Shown here piece by piece: positions 1 through 7,948 of a DNA stretch of 64,000 bases. Source of the DNA: Actinomycetes bacterium (GTDB lineage Bacteria; Actinomycetota; Thermoleophilia; Gaiellales; Gaiellaceae); assembly GCA_026708005.1 (NCBI GenBank), contig JAPOVR010000107.1, positions 1 to 64,000 on the forward strand, in the 5' to 3' direction. The translations under genes and the position numbers were made by a program. Position 1 is the first letter of the stretch; each line of letters opens with the position of its first letter. The notes below the pieces were generated by a model. It saw nothing but the letters and a program-made list of their open reading frames with translations, was not told where the DNA came from and made no database searches.

Positions 1-131
1 ACCCCGAGCCCGTGCAGACCCCAACCGCCCGGCCCCAAACCGACACACACCAGCCACCCCCACCCCGGGACCCAACCAGCACCCCCGCCCCCGGATCCCA
101 CCCAAGCAGCCACCAGCCCCCTCACCGGGAC

Positions 132-150
132 CCATAAGGAAACCTTATGG
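132..150. repeat. Perfect palindrome CCATAAGG-AAA-CCTTATGG
   Basis: An 8-bp perfect inverted repeat with a 3-base centre. A second, shorter version with 6-bp arms (ATAAGG-ACC-CCTTAT) lies at 235-249, about 101 bp away, and both share the lead-in CCCATAAGGA. Paired sites like these can be operators or ends of a lost mobile element; nothing in the window decides between these. Confidence 0.5.
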
Positions 151-234
151 CCGCAGGAGACCCTCCTTTATTGAATACACCCATTAATGAATAGCCCCGT
201 TTCCGGCCGCCGCCGACCCGCACACACAGAACCC

Positions 235-249
235 ATAAGGACCCCTTAT
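235..249. repeat. Second ATAAGG/CCTTAT palindrome
   Basis: A shorter imperfect partner of the palindrome at 132-150, in the same orientation and sharing the preceding bases CCCATAAGGA. It sits just beyond the point where the cupin reading frame is truncated. Confidence 0.45.
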
Positions 250-315
250 ACCCCCCTTGCAAGGCCTCAACCAGCCACCGGCCCAGCGTTTCGCCAAACG
301 TTCCACCAAACCCTC

Positions 316-540
316 CTAGCCCGGCGGACAGACCGTGCAGATCAACATGAAATCGCCCTCCTTGATCGGCGCCCTGCCGACAAGCGGCCCGACCATGCCC
401 TTCAGAGACACGATCGGCATCACCTTCCGCGCGTAGACGAGATCCTTGGCCGCCAGCGGGGCGCTCTCGTCCTGCAAGACCGTCAAGGGCTCGAGATCGG
501 AGAAGCGGCCGATCCGCTGCTCCATCTCCTCGACAGACAT
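316..540 (-). pseudogene. Truncated cupin-domain protein (N-terminal fragment)
   Basis: From an ATG at 540 the frame encodes 74 residues containing FSDLEPLTVLQDESAPLA, DLVYARKVMPIVSL and ending ICTVCPPG. This matches the N-terminal segment of small single-domain cupins of roughly 150-180 residues, in which CPPG leads into the first metal-binding histidine motif. Here a TAG follows CPPG at once, and none of the three downstream frames continues the family pattern, so the beta-barrel with its metal ligands is missing. I read it as a broken gene, not a functional small protein. Orphan cupins have no fixed role, so no function is proposed. Confidence 0.55.
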
Positions 541-678
541 CTGAACTGTCTCCACGGCACGCCTCCCTACTGGAACAAGAACGACCGGAACAAGAACGAC
601 CGAGAAACACGCCGCGCGACCTACGCCGCGGAGCGCATCATCCACGTAGCGCCTTCATAAGCCACGCGGGCTGGCGTG

Positions 679-900
679 TCACGCGGCCGTGTCCGCGCCC
701 GCGTGCGGCATGCTCACGGGCCGCCGGTACGCGTTGCTCCTGACCATGGGGCGCGAGGCCGTAGGGAGAGGCACCGCGTAGACGACGACGTTCGAGGCGT
801 CTCGGCCCTTGGTCGCTGTCGAAGCGACCGCCACAGGTGACGAGCGTGAGAACCGGCTCGTGAGCCAGGGCGGCGCCTGGGTCTTCTTCCTCCTCGAGTG
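679..900 (-). pseudogene. Frameshifted sortase remnant (class E/F-like)
   Basis: Reading minus from about 900, the frame gives LEEEEDPGAALAHEPVLTLV then TCGGRFDS. LTLVTCGG is the sortase catalytic TLxTC motif, with the Cys codon at 835-833. After GRFDS a one-base frame change is needed to continue as NVVVYAVPLP, the usual strand after the active-site Cys in these enzymes, ending at TGA 681-679. The upstream His-containing half and any start codon are absent. Sortases anchor proteins to the cell envelope; this copy should be dead. Family assignment rests on the motif alone. Confidence 0.6.
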
Positions 901-906
901 AGACGC

Positions 907-1018
907 CTAGGCGTGACCCCTGACGCGACTCAGCGCGACCGCGGATGCGACGACCGCGAGAGCGGCCGCCGCGAGGATCGGGATGGGACCGCCCGCTCGA
1001 TCAGAGCCTGCCGTGCAA
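907..1018 (-). pseudogene. Membrane-anchor tail remnant next to the sortase
   Basis: The minus frame ending at TAG 909-907 reads AGGPIPILAAAALAVVASAV then ALSRVRGHA. This is a short polar lead, one hydrophobic helix and a basic tail, the typical C-terminus of a surface-anchored actinobacterial protein. No start codon or upstream domain is visible; the frame runs back unbroken to the glnA terminus. In actinobacteria a substrate with such a tail (often DUF4397) commonly precedes a class F sortase, so this and the sortase remnant may be relics of one two-gene unit. The pairing is inference. Confidence 0.45.
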
Positions 1019-1094
1019 CTTCTCCATCCAGCCTCTCCATCCCAGCCGCGCCGTTGGGCTGCGCGGCCGACGGGCTCTCGGCAGACCCCCGAGA

Positions 1095-1124
1095 GGGCCT
1101 CTAGAGAAGGGGGCCTCTAGAGAA
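1095..1124. repeat. Direct repeat of GGGCCTCTAGAGAA (2 copies)
   Basis: Identical 14-base copies at 1095-1108 and 1111-1124 with a 2-base gap. Each contains the palindrome CTCTAGAG. The right copy covers the second glnA stop codon (1117-1119). It may contribute to a weak terminator but lacks a clear T-tract. Confidence 0.6.
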
Positions 1125-1173
1125 CCGCCAGGTACCGCTCCAGTTCCCAGGCGTGTACCTGCACCCGATACTC
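1117..1173 (-). other. Orphaned glutamine synthetase C-terminal codons after in-frame TAG
   Basis: Directly after the TAG at 1176-1174 the same frame continues EYRVQVHAWELERYLAVL and stops at 1119-1117. This is the conserved C-terminal helix of bacterial type I glutamine synthetase, which packs into the opposite hexamer ring. The frame and sequence are intact, so a single base change (most simply GAG to TAG) or a sequencing error explains the stop. Confidence 0.85.
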
Positions 1174-2463
1174 CTACCACTCGCGCCGCTTGATTTCGAG
1201 GTAGCGCTCGAAGACGTGCTCGCCGAGCGCTCTGCGGGTAAGCCCAGAGTGGGCGAGCTCATGGATCGCAGCTCCGAAGGTCTCCGGGAGGGAGACGATA
1301 CCTCGCTCCTCGCGCTCGAGCGGCGTGAGATCGTAGAGGTTCTCCTCCATCGGCGGCGGCAGCTGGTAGCGCTTCTCGATGCCGTCAAGACCGGCCTGAA
1401 GCAGGCAGGCGAAGGTCAGATAGGGGTTGCAGGCAGGATCGGGGCACCGGATCTCCGCGCGCGTGGCGTTCTCTTTCCCCGGGTGGTACAGGGGAATGCG
1501 GATCAGCGCCGAGCGATTGCGCCTCGACCAAGCGACGTAGACGGGCGCCTCGTAGCCGGGCACAAGCCGCTTGTACGAATTGACCCACTGGGCAAACACG
1601 CCGCAGATCTCGCGCGCGTGGGCCAACTGACCAGCGATGAACGCCTTGCCGTCGGCGGAGAGATGCCACTCGTCGTCGGCGGAGTAGAACGCGTTCTTCC
1701 CGTCCCTAGACAGCGACATGTGGGTGTGCATGCCCGACCCGTTCTCGCCATACAACGGCTTCGGCATGAACGTTGCGTAGACGCCGTTCTGCTCGGCGAT
1801 CTCCTTGACGATCATCCGGTACGTGACCGTGTAGTCGGCCATCTCAAGAGCAGGCGCGTAGCGGATGTCGATCTCCTGTTGGGACGGACCGACCTCGTGG
1901 TGAGCGTACTCGACGGGAATGTCCATCGACTCGAGCGCCTCGATCGTCTCAAGCCGCCACTCGTCGGCGACGTCGAGCGTCGTCTTGTCGAAGTAGCCGC
2001 CATGGTCGAGTACCTCGGTGCTCTTGTCGCTGGCGAGGTAGAAGTACTGGAGCTCAGGCCCCACGTTGAACGCGTCGAAGCCCATGCTCTCCATGCGCTC
2101 AAGGGCCAGCTTGAGCACGTGCCTCGGGTCTCCCTCGTACGGCTCGCCGTCCGGGGTGATGATGTCGGCGATCATCCGGCCAACTCTCTTGCCGCCCGAG
2201 CCCCACGGCAGGAGCTTGAAGGTGGTCGGATCGGGTATCGCGACCATGCCCGATTCCTCGATCGGGTTGAAGCCGGTGATCGAAGACCCGTCGAGCCCCT
2301 GACCATCATCAAGCGCGGACTCGAGCTCGCCCCGGGTGAGCGTGAAGCTCTTCAGATGCTCCAGGATGCCCGTGAACCACACCAAGACGAACCCGATGCC
2401 CTCGCTGCCCGCACGGTCGAGAATCTCTAGGCGCGCAGCCGGATCACTTGTTGCTCTTCCCAT
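1174..2463 (-). CDS. glnA: Glutamine synthetase, type I, with premature stop
   Basis: Catalyses ATP-dependent ligation of ammonia to glutamate. The protein has the N-terminal beta-grasp part and the catalytic barrel with GFDAFNVGPELQYFYL, GSGMHTHMSLSRDGKN and RCPDPACNPYL. Length is about that of the type I-alpha enzymes without the 25-residue insertion. The ATG at 2463 is preferred over an upstream in-frame start at 2499 because AAGAAGAG precedes it. The frame stops at TAG 1176-1174 after RREW, while 18 further codons of conserved C-terminus lie directly beyond in the same frame. The lost segment is the helical thong that links the two hexamer rings, so the product may be unstable unless TAG is read through or is an assembly error. 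Confidence 0.93.
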   Translation of the reverse strand: MGRATSDPAARLEILDRAGSEGIGFVLVWFTGILEHLKSFTLTRGELESALDDGQGLDGSSITGFNPIEESGMVAIPDPTTFKLLPWGSGGKRVGRMIADIITPDGEPYEGDPRHVLKLALERMESMGFDAFNVGPELQYFYLASDKSTEVLDHGGYFDKTTLDVADEWRLETIEALESMDIPVEYAHHEVGPSQQEIDIRYAPALEMADYTVTYRMIVKEIAEQNGVYATFMPKPLYGENGSGMHTHMSLSRDGKNAFYSADDEWHLSADGKAFIAGQLAHAREICGVFAQWVNSYKRLVPGYEAPVYVAWSRRNRSALIRIPLYHPGKENATRAEIRCPDPACNPYLTFACLLQAGLDGIEKRYQLPPPMEENLYDLTPLEREERGIVSLPETFGAAIHELAHSGLTRRALGEHVFERYLEIKRREW

Positions 2464-2590
2464 CAGCTCTTCTTTCGCACAGGGACGCCTCCGATGCAAG
2501 AAGGCCTCAGACGCCCTGCGAGCGTCTGGGGCCTTATCGCCTTGTATAGAGAGGCCGGCGCACAGACCACGGCCTCTCGGCGCTCTGCGC

Positions 2591-3109
2591 CTACGCGGTC
2601 GCTGGCGCCAGCGGGCCGACGCCGAGATACGGGTGCCACCTCTCAGGCACGCGGGAGGCTGCGAGCGTCACGAACAGGACCGCTGAGGGTGGGCGAGGCT
2701 TCACGCGAGGGTACATCTGCGCCTCATCGGGGAGCCGGTCGCCCTTGCGGAGGTTGCAGGGCCCGCACGAGGCCACGACGTTCTCCCAGAGACTGCGCCC
2801 GCCGCGGCTGCGCGGAACAACGTGGTCGAGCGTGAGCTTGCCCGAGGCGCCGCAGTACTGGCAACGCCAACCATCGCGCGCAAAGAGCGCGCGTCGCGAG
2901 ATCTTCCGCTGTGTCATGTGCGGAACCTTGACGTGGGACAGCAGCCTGATCACGTGTGGCCACGGGAACCGCTTCGACGCCGAACGCAGCGGCCTCGCCA
3001 CCTCCTCGATCACCTCTGCCTTTCCCTTGAACAGGAGAACGTGGGCTCGGCGAACGCTGCAGACGTTGAGCGGCTCATAGCCCGCGTTCAACACGAGCAC
3101 GTGGGTCAC
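2591..3109 (-). CDS. HNH endonuclease
   Basis: A 172-residue protein of the small HNH nuclease family common in actinobacteria. It opens with THVLVLNAGYEPLNVCSVRR, typical of the family. Zinc-coordinating pairs CQYC and CGPC bracket the HNH core, LTLDHVVPRSRGG then WENVVASCGPCN. The GTG at 3109 is chosen because the family starts right at this strand; longer in-frame starts would add unrelated residues. Substrate and cellular role are unknown for this chromosomal type. It lies 127 bases upstream of glnA on the same strand. Confidence 0.85.
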   Translation of the reverse strand: MTHVLVLNAGYEPLNVCSVRRAHVLLFKGKAEVIEEVARPLRSASKRFPWPHVIRLLSHVKVPHMTQRKISRRALFARDGWRCQYCGASGKLTLDHVVPRSRGGRSLWENVVASCGPCNLRKGDRLPDEAQMYPRVKPRPPSAVLFVTLAASRVPERWHPYLGVGPLAPATA

Positions 3110-3193
3110 GAGGGCCGCCCCCAAGGCGCACGCCGCGGCCCGGCTACAGACCGCCGGCACACCGAGTTCAGTGTGAATCCAGCCCTCCTGCGC

Positions 3194-3207
3194 ATTCCGT
3201 GCGGAAT
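3194..3207. promoter_or_regulatory. Short palindrome ATTCCG-TG-CGGAAT upstream of HNH gene
   Basis: A perfect 6-bp inverted repeat with a 2-base centre, 85 bases upstream of the HNH start codon on its leader side. It could be an operator; no regulator is assigned. Confidence 0.3.
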
Positions 3208-3240
3208 CGTAACGGCCGCGTCGCGCCCGCGGGCAGCAGC

Positions 3241-3290
3241 TCCTCGAGATCGGGAGGCAGGGGTCTCCTCGAGATCGGGAGGCAGGGGAT
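3241..3290. repeat. 25-bp tandem repeat, two units
   Basis: Two adjacent near-identical units, each beginning TCCTCGAGATCGGGAGGCAG, at 3241-3265 and 3266-3290. They sit in the 283-base gap between the HNH and DUF4446 genes. They look like a recent slippage duplication. Confidence 0.85.
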
Positions 3291-3392
3291 GTCTCGCGTC
3301 GCTCCCGCGCCCGCGCGCACACCAGCGGCAGACCGCAGGCTCCCCGCCAGCACCGGCGCGCCTCAATCAGATTCGCGTAGGCCCGGTCGTGC

Positions 3393-3875
3393 TCAGGTCG
3401 CCATCGCGCGCTCGACGGCCTCCCGCTCCTCAGGTGAGAGCTCGGTTGACGTCTGCCCGTGGTGGAGATCCTTCACGTAGATCCGGGCGTAGTCCCTCCC
3501 TTGAATCGTGCTGACGACGATGCCCGTCCGGGACCCATCGAGGATCGCGAAGGCCGATGACTGATGGCCGCCGCTGTCCTCGTAGGCATCGAACCGCACG
3601 ACCGCAGTCTGGGTCAGGGCATCGTCAACGCGCCGGTCGACTCGGGCGAGCCCGGCCCCGACCTCATCGACTGCCCGAAGGAGGTCGTCGATGCGAGCTT
3701 GCAACGAGACGGCGAAGTTGACGAGATCGTCGCGTGCACCACCGAGCACCACGGACTGCGCCTTGCGCACCCGTCTCAAGCTCCACCAGTACACGAGCGC
3801 GACCAGCAGGCCGACCCCGCCGGCGGCTACAGCGGCGATCGCGATCCAGGCAACAGTCGTCGGTGAGAGGTCCAA
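3393..3875 (-). CDS. DUF4446 family membrane protein
   Basis: 160 residues. One N-terminal membrane helix (about 9-31), then a short coiled-coil-like segment (about 50-85), then the family core with VVRFDAYEDSGGHQSSAFAI, GIVVSTIQGRDYARIYVKDL and a C-terminal LSPEEREAVERAM. The VRYDAFxDxGG..S motif is diagnostic of DUF4446, whose role is unknown. The gene follows the CARDB-like gene on the minus strand by 40 bases and is probably cotranscribed with it. Confidence 0.85.
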   Translation of the reverse strand: MDLSPTTVAWIAIAAVAAGGVGLLVALVYWWSLRRVRKAQSVVLGGARDDLVNFAVSLQARIDDLLRAVDEVGAGLARVDRRVDDALTQTAVVRFDAYEDSGGHQSSAFAILDGSRTGIVVSTIQGRDYARIYVKDLHHGQTSTELSPEEREAVERAMAT

Positions 3876-3915
3876 GGATCGTCTCGAGGGGCTACTAGCC
3901 GGCCGCTTTCACAGA

Positions 3916-5133
3916 TCAGTCTCTGAGAGAGATGAAGATTGGATACTCGGCCGAGTTGTTATCGAGGTTGGCCTCGTTGGGCACGGGCGAGATCACAACC
4001 CGCAGCTTCGACGGCTCCGCGAAGTCAACCGTGTCCAGGTTGCCGAAGGAGACGATGCGCTCCTCATCTGGGCTGATGACATTGATGATCTGCTCGGGCG
4101 GGGTGATCACCTTCCCCGGCTGCTGCAAGGTGAGCTTCACCTTGACGTTCGTCTCCTGCTGATCCCCCGAGTTCCGCACGAGGACATCGAAGCGCAGATC
4201 GCTCGACCAGAGGAGATCGATCTCCTCGCCCGGGGCGAGCTGAATGTCGTCAGGCTGCACGGTGACCGAGACCAGCGCACTGCCGCGCAGGATCCCGCCC
4301 GGGGCGCCCGGAGCATTGGCCTGCCCGAAGTTCTGGACAAGGAACGTCATCGAGCTCGGGCTGTAGAACTCGAGATTCCACGCGAAGACCGACTCAGGCA
4401 CGGCAATGCCGGTCACGTTCTCCCTGGCGAGCACACGGCGGGCAGGCGCCTGGAACAGGTCTTCGTAGAGCACGTCGCTCGCGATCAGCCTGTTCGACTG
4501 CCTGGCCAACATCAGCCCCGCGGCCTGATCCGAGTCGACCTCGGGGAGCTGCTCGAACGCCTTGCTCAGACCGCCAAGGCCGCTGACCCGGAGCTGCATC
4601 GCCTCGAGGAAGCCCTCGTGCGCCTTCCCCAGCCCCTCTGGAGCCTCCACGCCAAGGGCGCGCTGCACGAGCTGAGTTTGGCGGCCGCGGAATCCGTCGA
4701 GCTTGCCTTGAAGCTCTGACGGCAGGGCGCCGCGCGCAACGAGGGCATCGTGAGTCTCAAGACCGACCGTCGTCGAGGCCGCGGCAATCGCTCCCACGCT
4801 GTCCATGTACTCACGGAACCTCGCCTCCTTCCCGCCTCCGACAGCGCGGAGGACGAGCAGGATGACGAGGACGAGGAGGACGATCGTGCCGGCAAGCAGC
4901 GCGAGGCGCATGCCCAACGACCCGCCAGTTGGCCGACGAACGCGAACGGACGGCCGCGACCGCCTCGGGGGGCGTGCCGCCTCGGACATCCGTCCAAGCC
5001 CGACAGGAGCCGACTCGCGCGTCGACGGCTCGTCGAAGAACTCGAACTCGATGTCGTCGTCGGCGCCGGTTTTCTCGTGCTCGAACACCGTGGAGGAGAC
5101 AGGGCTCTTGCAGACGTTGATCGGGCTTCGCAC
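3916..5133 (-). CDS. CARDB-like single-pass membrane protein
   Basis: 405 residues. A cytoplasmic acidic and basic N-terminus (about 1-70) is followed by one strong membrane helix (LALLAGTIVLLVLVILLVLR, about 76-97). A helical extracytoplasmic region follows, then a beta-rich C-terminal domain with FDVLVRNSGDQQETNVKVKL and VISPVPNEANLDNNSAEYP, which resembles CARDB/Ig-like adhesion modules. The start is uncertain: GTG at 5133 gives the full frame, GTG at 5088 is an alternative, and neither has a clear ribosome binding site. It is divergent from the kinase gene across 112 bases, which suggests an envelope role but does not prove one. Confidence 0.7.
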   Translation of the reverse strand: MRSPINVCKSPVSSTVFEHEKTGADDDIEFEFFDEPSTRESAPVGLGRMSEAARPPRRSRPSVRVRRPTGGSLGMRLALLAGTIVLLVLVILLVLRAVGGGKEARFREYMDSVGAIAAASTTVGLETHDALVARGALPSELQGKLDGFRGRQTQLVQRALGVEAPEGLGKAHEGFLEAMQLRVSGLGGLSKAFEQLPEVDSDQAAGLMLARQSNRLIASDVLYEDLFQAPARRVLARENVTGIAVPESVFAWNLEFYSPSSMTFLVQNFGQANAPGAPGGILRGSALVSVTVQPDDIQLAPGEEIDLLWSSDLRFDVLVRNSGDQQETNVKVKLTLQQPGKVITPPEQIINVISPDEERIVSFGNLDTVDFAEPSKLRVVISPVPNEANLDNNSAEYPIFISLRD

Positions 5134-5245
5134 CCGAGTCTAACAGCCGCTACCCCTGTCACTGAGGGGATCGGTAGGCACGGCGTCGCGTGCCAGGTGG
5201 CCAGGCGGGCAGGAGATCCGCCGGTCGCGGCTAATTCGCGAAGCG

Positions 5246-7072
5246 GTGACACAAGCCGCGCTCCCGGAACCTCAGACCGGCGATCAGCTGATCCTGGGCC
5301 GCTACCGGCCCATCGAGCCCCTGGGCACAGGCGGTTCTGGAACCGTCTGGCGCGCACGCGACGAGGAGCAGGGCCGAGACGTTGCCCTCAAGGTCGTCGA
5401 CGGCCAGGGCCGCGCCGCTCTGCGCGCGCAACGGGAGGCCGCCGCCGTCGCCCGCCTGAGCCATCCTCACTGCGCACGGGCGTATGCGATCGAGCGAGAC
5501 GAGCGGCACGTCTACCTCGTCTCCGAGTACATCCATGGCAAGACGCTCCGCGAGGCTCTGCGCACCCAGACGCTCAGCGATCGAGACATCGTCGAGGTCG
5601 CAGCCCAGCTTCTCGACGCGCTCGCCCATGCGCATCGGCATGGCGTCGTGCACCGAGACGTCAAGCCCACCAACGTCATGCTCGAGGAAGGCGACTCGAT
5701 TCGCACCCGGCTGCTCGACTTCGGTCTCGCGGTCATCGATGACGTCGACAGCCTGACCGCGACCGGCGACGTCCCGGGCACGCTAGCCTACATCCCGCCC
5801 GAGCGCCTGGACGGCCACGAGGCGAGCGGGGCGACCGACGTCTGGGGCGTTGGTCTCATCCTCTGGGAGGGCCTCAGCGGCCGGCACCCGTTCTCCACGA
5901 AGTCGCCGGTCGAGACGGCAGCGCTGATCGCCGACGGCGTCCCGCCGCTCGACCGCGAGCGCCGAGACATCCCGAAGGCCCTTGTTGCGGCCGTGGAGTC
6001 TGCCCTGGCCCTCGCCCCGGAGAAGCGCCCCGAGCCTGCTGCGCTTGCCTGGACGCTTCGTTCCAGCCTGGCTCGGCCACCTCGCCGGCGCGGGCAGCGG
6101 GTCCGCGTCGCCCGCGGCGTGCTCGCGGGCCGTCTCGTCCACGCCGGCAGTTCGGCGGTCTTCGTGGCGGCCGCCCTGACGTTCTTTCCCTTCTTCCCGC
6201 CCTCGTTCACCCTGCCGACGGCCGCCGCCGTCGCCGGTATCGCGTTTGCGCGGCCGCGGCTCGGACTCTTCTTCGCGCTCGCGATTCCGGTGTTCCCGCT
6301 GGGAGATGTCTCCAGCGGACTCGCGTGGGCATACGGAATCGGAGCTCTCGCGTATTTCGCCGTGATGGCGCGCGAGCCGTCGGGCGGCCTCGTGGCCGTG
6401 GCTGGCCCTCTGCTGGCAGCCGCGGGCGCGCTCGTGCTCGCCCCGCTGCTTGCTCTGCCTCTCCGGGGAGCCCTCAGGCGCGGGCTCGTCGCAGGTCTCG
6501 CTGTGCTGGCCGCTGTTCTCTCCACCAGCCTGTACGGTATGCCTCTGCCGTTCACGGGCGCGGCCGCTCCGCTCGGACTCGGCATCCCTGGCAGCGAGAG
6601 CCCGACGGCGGTTGCCTCTGCCCTCGCGGAGTTCCTCGTGGCCCACCCGGCGATCATCGCAGCCGCGTGCACGCTCGCCGTCGCGGCCGTGCTCGCACCG
6701 GCCGCGATCCGAGGGAGCGCGTGGCCGCTCGCGTTCGGCTGCGCGGCCGTTCTCGCCCTGCTCGTCCTCGGTCCAACCCTCGCGTTCGACGCGAGCGTCA
6801 CGACGATGCCAACCATCGCGTACACCTGGCTCGCCTTTGCGGTGCTCGTGGTGCCCGTGGTCATCAGGCTCCGCCGGCAGTCGCAGGAGGAACAGCCCCG
6901 GCCCCGCACCGCAGCGTCCTCGCACAAGGCCCCGGAGCAACCGCCGAAGACGAGCAGCCCAATCGTGTCCGATGAGCCATCGCTTGCAAACGTCTGGGCA
7001 CAGGTCGTCGAGCGCGAGACAGCGGCCGCGCAGGCACTGCGCAGCGAGGCGGCCGCTGCGTTGCGATCGTAA
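5246..7072 (+). CDS. Serine/threonine protein kinase with polytopic membrane C-terminus
   Basis: 608 residues. The N-terminal Hanks-type kinase domain has a glycine loop GTGGSGTV (27-34), catalytic Lys49, HRDVKPTN (136-143) and DFG (158-160), so it should be active. The second half (about 295-550) is a run of hydrophobic helices, followed by a charged cytoplasmic tail. There are no PASTA or other sensor domains, so any signal is probably perceived through the membrane part. It starts at GTG 5246 and heads the fha-pstP-rodA-pbpA-pknB block, where mycobacteria instead place pknA next to pknB. Its substrates are unknown; the neighbouring FHA proteins are likely partners. Confidence 0.85.
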   Translation: MTQAALPEPQTGDQLILGRYRPIEPLGTGGSGTVWRARDEEQGRDVALKVVDGQGRAALRAQREAAAVARLSHPHCARAYAIERDERHVYLVSEYIHGKTLREALRTQTLSDRDIVEVAAQLLDALAHAHRHGVVHRDVKPTNVMLEEGDSIRTRLLDFGLAVIDDVDSLTATGDVPGTLAYIPPERLDGHEASGATDVWGVGLILWEGLSGRHPFSTKSPVETAALIADGVPPLDRERRDIPKALVAAVESALALAPEKRPEPAALAWTLRSSLARPPRRRGQRVRVARGVLAGRLVHAGSSAVFVAAALTFFPFFPPSFTLPTAAAVAGIAFARPRLGLFFALAIPVFPLGDVSSGLAWAYGIGALAYFAVMAREPSGGLVAVAGPLLAAAGALVLAPLLALPLRGALRRGLVAGLAVLAAVLSTSLYGMPLPFTGAAAPLGLGIPGSESPTAVASALAEFLVAHPAIIAAACTLAVAAVLAPAAIRGSAWPLAFGCAAVLALLVLGPTLAFDASVTTMPTIAYTWLAFAVLVVPVVIRLRRQSQEEQPRPRTAASSHKAPEQPPKTSSPIVSDEPSLANVWAQVVERETAAAQALRSEAAAALRS

Positions 7073-7190
7073 CGTCTTCGACCCTGGCTCTGCGAGCCGC
7101 GAGCGTCTCCCCAGGCATGCGATACAGGGTGATCCAGCATCTACACTCGCTCGCAGGAGGTTTCCGCCGTCTCCTCAACCCGTGGGCGTA

Positions 7191-7940
7191 ATGCGCGGCA
7201 TCGAGCACAAGTTGGAGGCCCTCTTCGAGGGCGTGTTCGGGCGCGCCTTCCGCTCGCACGTCCAGCCGGTGGAGCTGGCCCGCAAGCTCACCAAGGAGAT
7301 GGACGACGGGAAGGCCGTCTCGGTCAGCCGCGTCTACGCACCGAACGAGTACCTGCTCTACCTCGCTCCGGCCGACCGGGCCCACTACCGTGAGTACGAG
7401 CAGGCGCTCCTCGGGGAGCTCGCCGGCTACCTGATCGAGCATGCGCAGAAGGAGGGGTACTCGCTCCTTTCCCGGCCGCGTATCCTCATCGAAGAGGATC
7501 CGCAGCTCTCGCTGGGCGAGTTCGGCATCGCGACGCGCATGGTCGAGCCGACGACGCGGCACAAGCCCGCGAGCCCGGCGGCACCGCCCGCGCCGGCGCC
7601 CAGCTGGACCCCGCCGCCAGCCGCGCCCGCCACGGGAGCGCCCCCGGCACAGCCAGAGAGGAGCCCAGCCGTCGCAGCCATCGAGGTCAACGGAGCTCGA
7701 CACGCGATCACCAAGATCCCGGTCGTGATCGGCCGCGGCCGCGACTGCGACATCGTCCTCGACGATCCCGGCGCAAGCCGACGGCACGCGGAGCTGCGCC
7801 GCGACGACGGTGGCTACGTGATCGTCGATCTCGGTTCGACGAACGGCCTAGAGGTCAACGGGAAGCGCATCGAGACCGCGCAGCTCGCGCCTGGCGACCT
7901 GCTTACCATCGGGCGAACGAAACTGCGGTTCGCAGGGTAG
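7191..7940 (+). CDS. fhaA: FHA-domain protein FhaA (DUF3662 + FHA)
   Basis: 249 residues. The N-terminal DUF3662 domain (about 1-115, RGIEHKLEALFEGVFGRAFR) is followed by a Pro/Ala-rich linker and a C-terminal FHA domain with GRGRDCDIVLDD, SRRHAEL and DLGSTNGLEVNGKRI, which binds phosphothreonine. In mycobacteria FhaA scaffolds kinase-controlled lipid II flipping and cell-wall synthesis. The ATG at 7191 is used; GTG at 7182 is also in frame. An AGGAGG at 7155-7160 is too far away to decide the start. The gap from the upstream kinase is 118 bases. Confidence 0.9.
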   Translation: MRGIEHKLEALFEGVFGRAFRSHVQPVELARKLTKEMDDGKAVSVSRVYAPNEYLLYLAPADRAHYREYEQALLGELAGYLIEHAQKEGYSLLSRPRILIEEDPQLSLGEFGIATRMVEPTTRHKPASPAAPPAPAPSWTPPPAAPATGAPPAQPERSPAVAAIEVNGARHAITKIPVVIGRGRDCDIVLDDPGASRRHAELRRDDGGYVIVDLGSTNGLEVNGKRIETAQLAPGDLLTIGRTKLRFAG

Positions 7941-7948
7941 GTGGCCAC

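Larger units (their letters stand above)
1..315. other. Non-coding, C-rich left edge
   Basis: No convincing gene is seen. The first 120 bases are strongly C-biased on the plus strand. The only structure noticed is a pair of similar short palindromes described separately. The stretch lies downstream of a truncated cupin gene and probably belongs to the same decayed region. Confidence 0.5.

Noticed and set aside
1174-1176. TAG in glnA as pyrrolysine or other recoded residue
   Set aside because: Nothing in the window supports recoding, and the family has an ordinary residue there. A point mutation or error is simpler.
1153-2430. Long plus-strand open frame opposite glnA
   Set aside because: It is the complement of the glutamine synthetase gene, with no domain motif of its own; high GC opens antisense frames.
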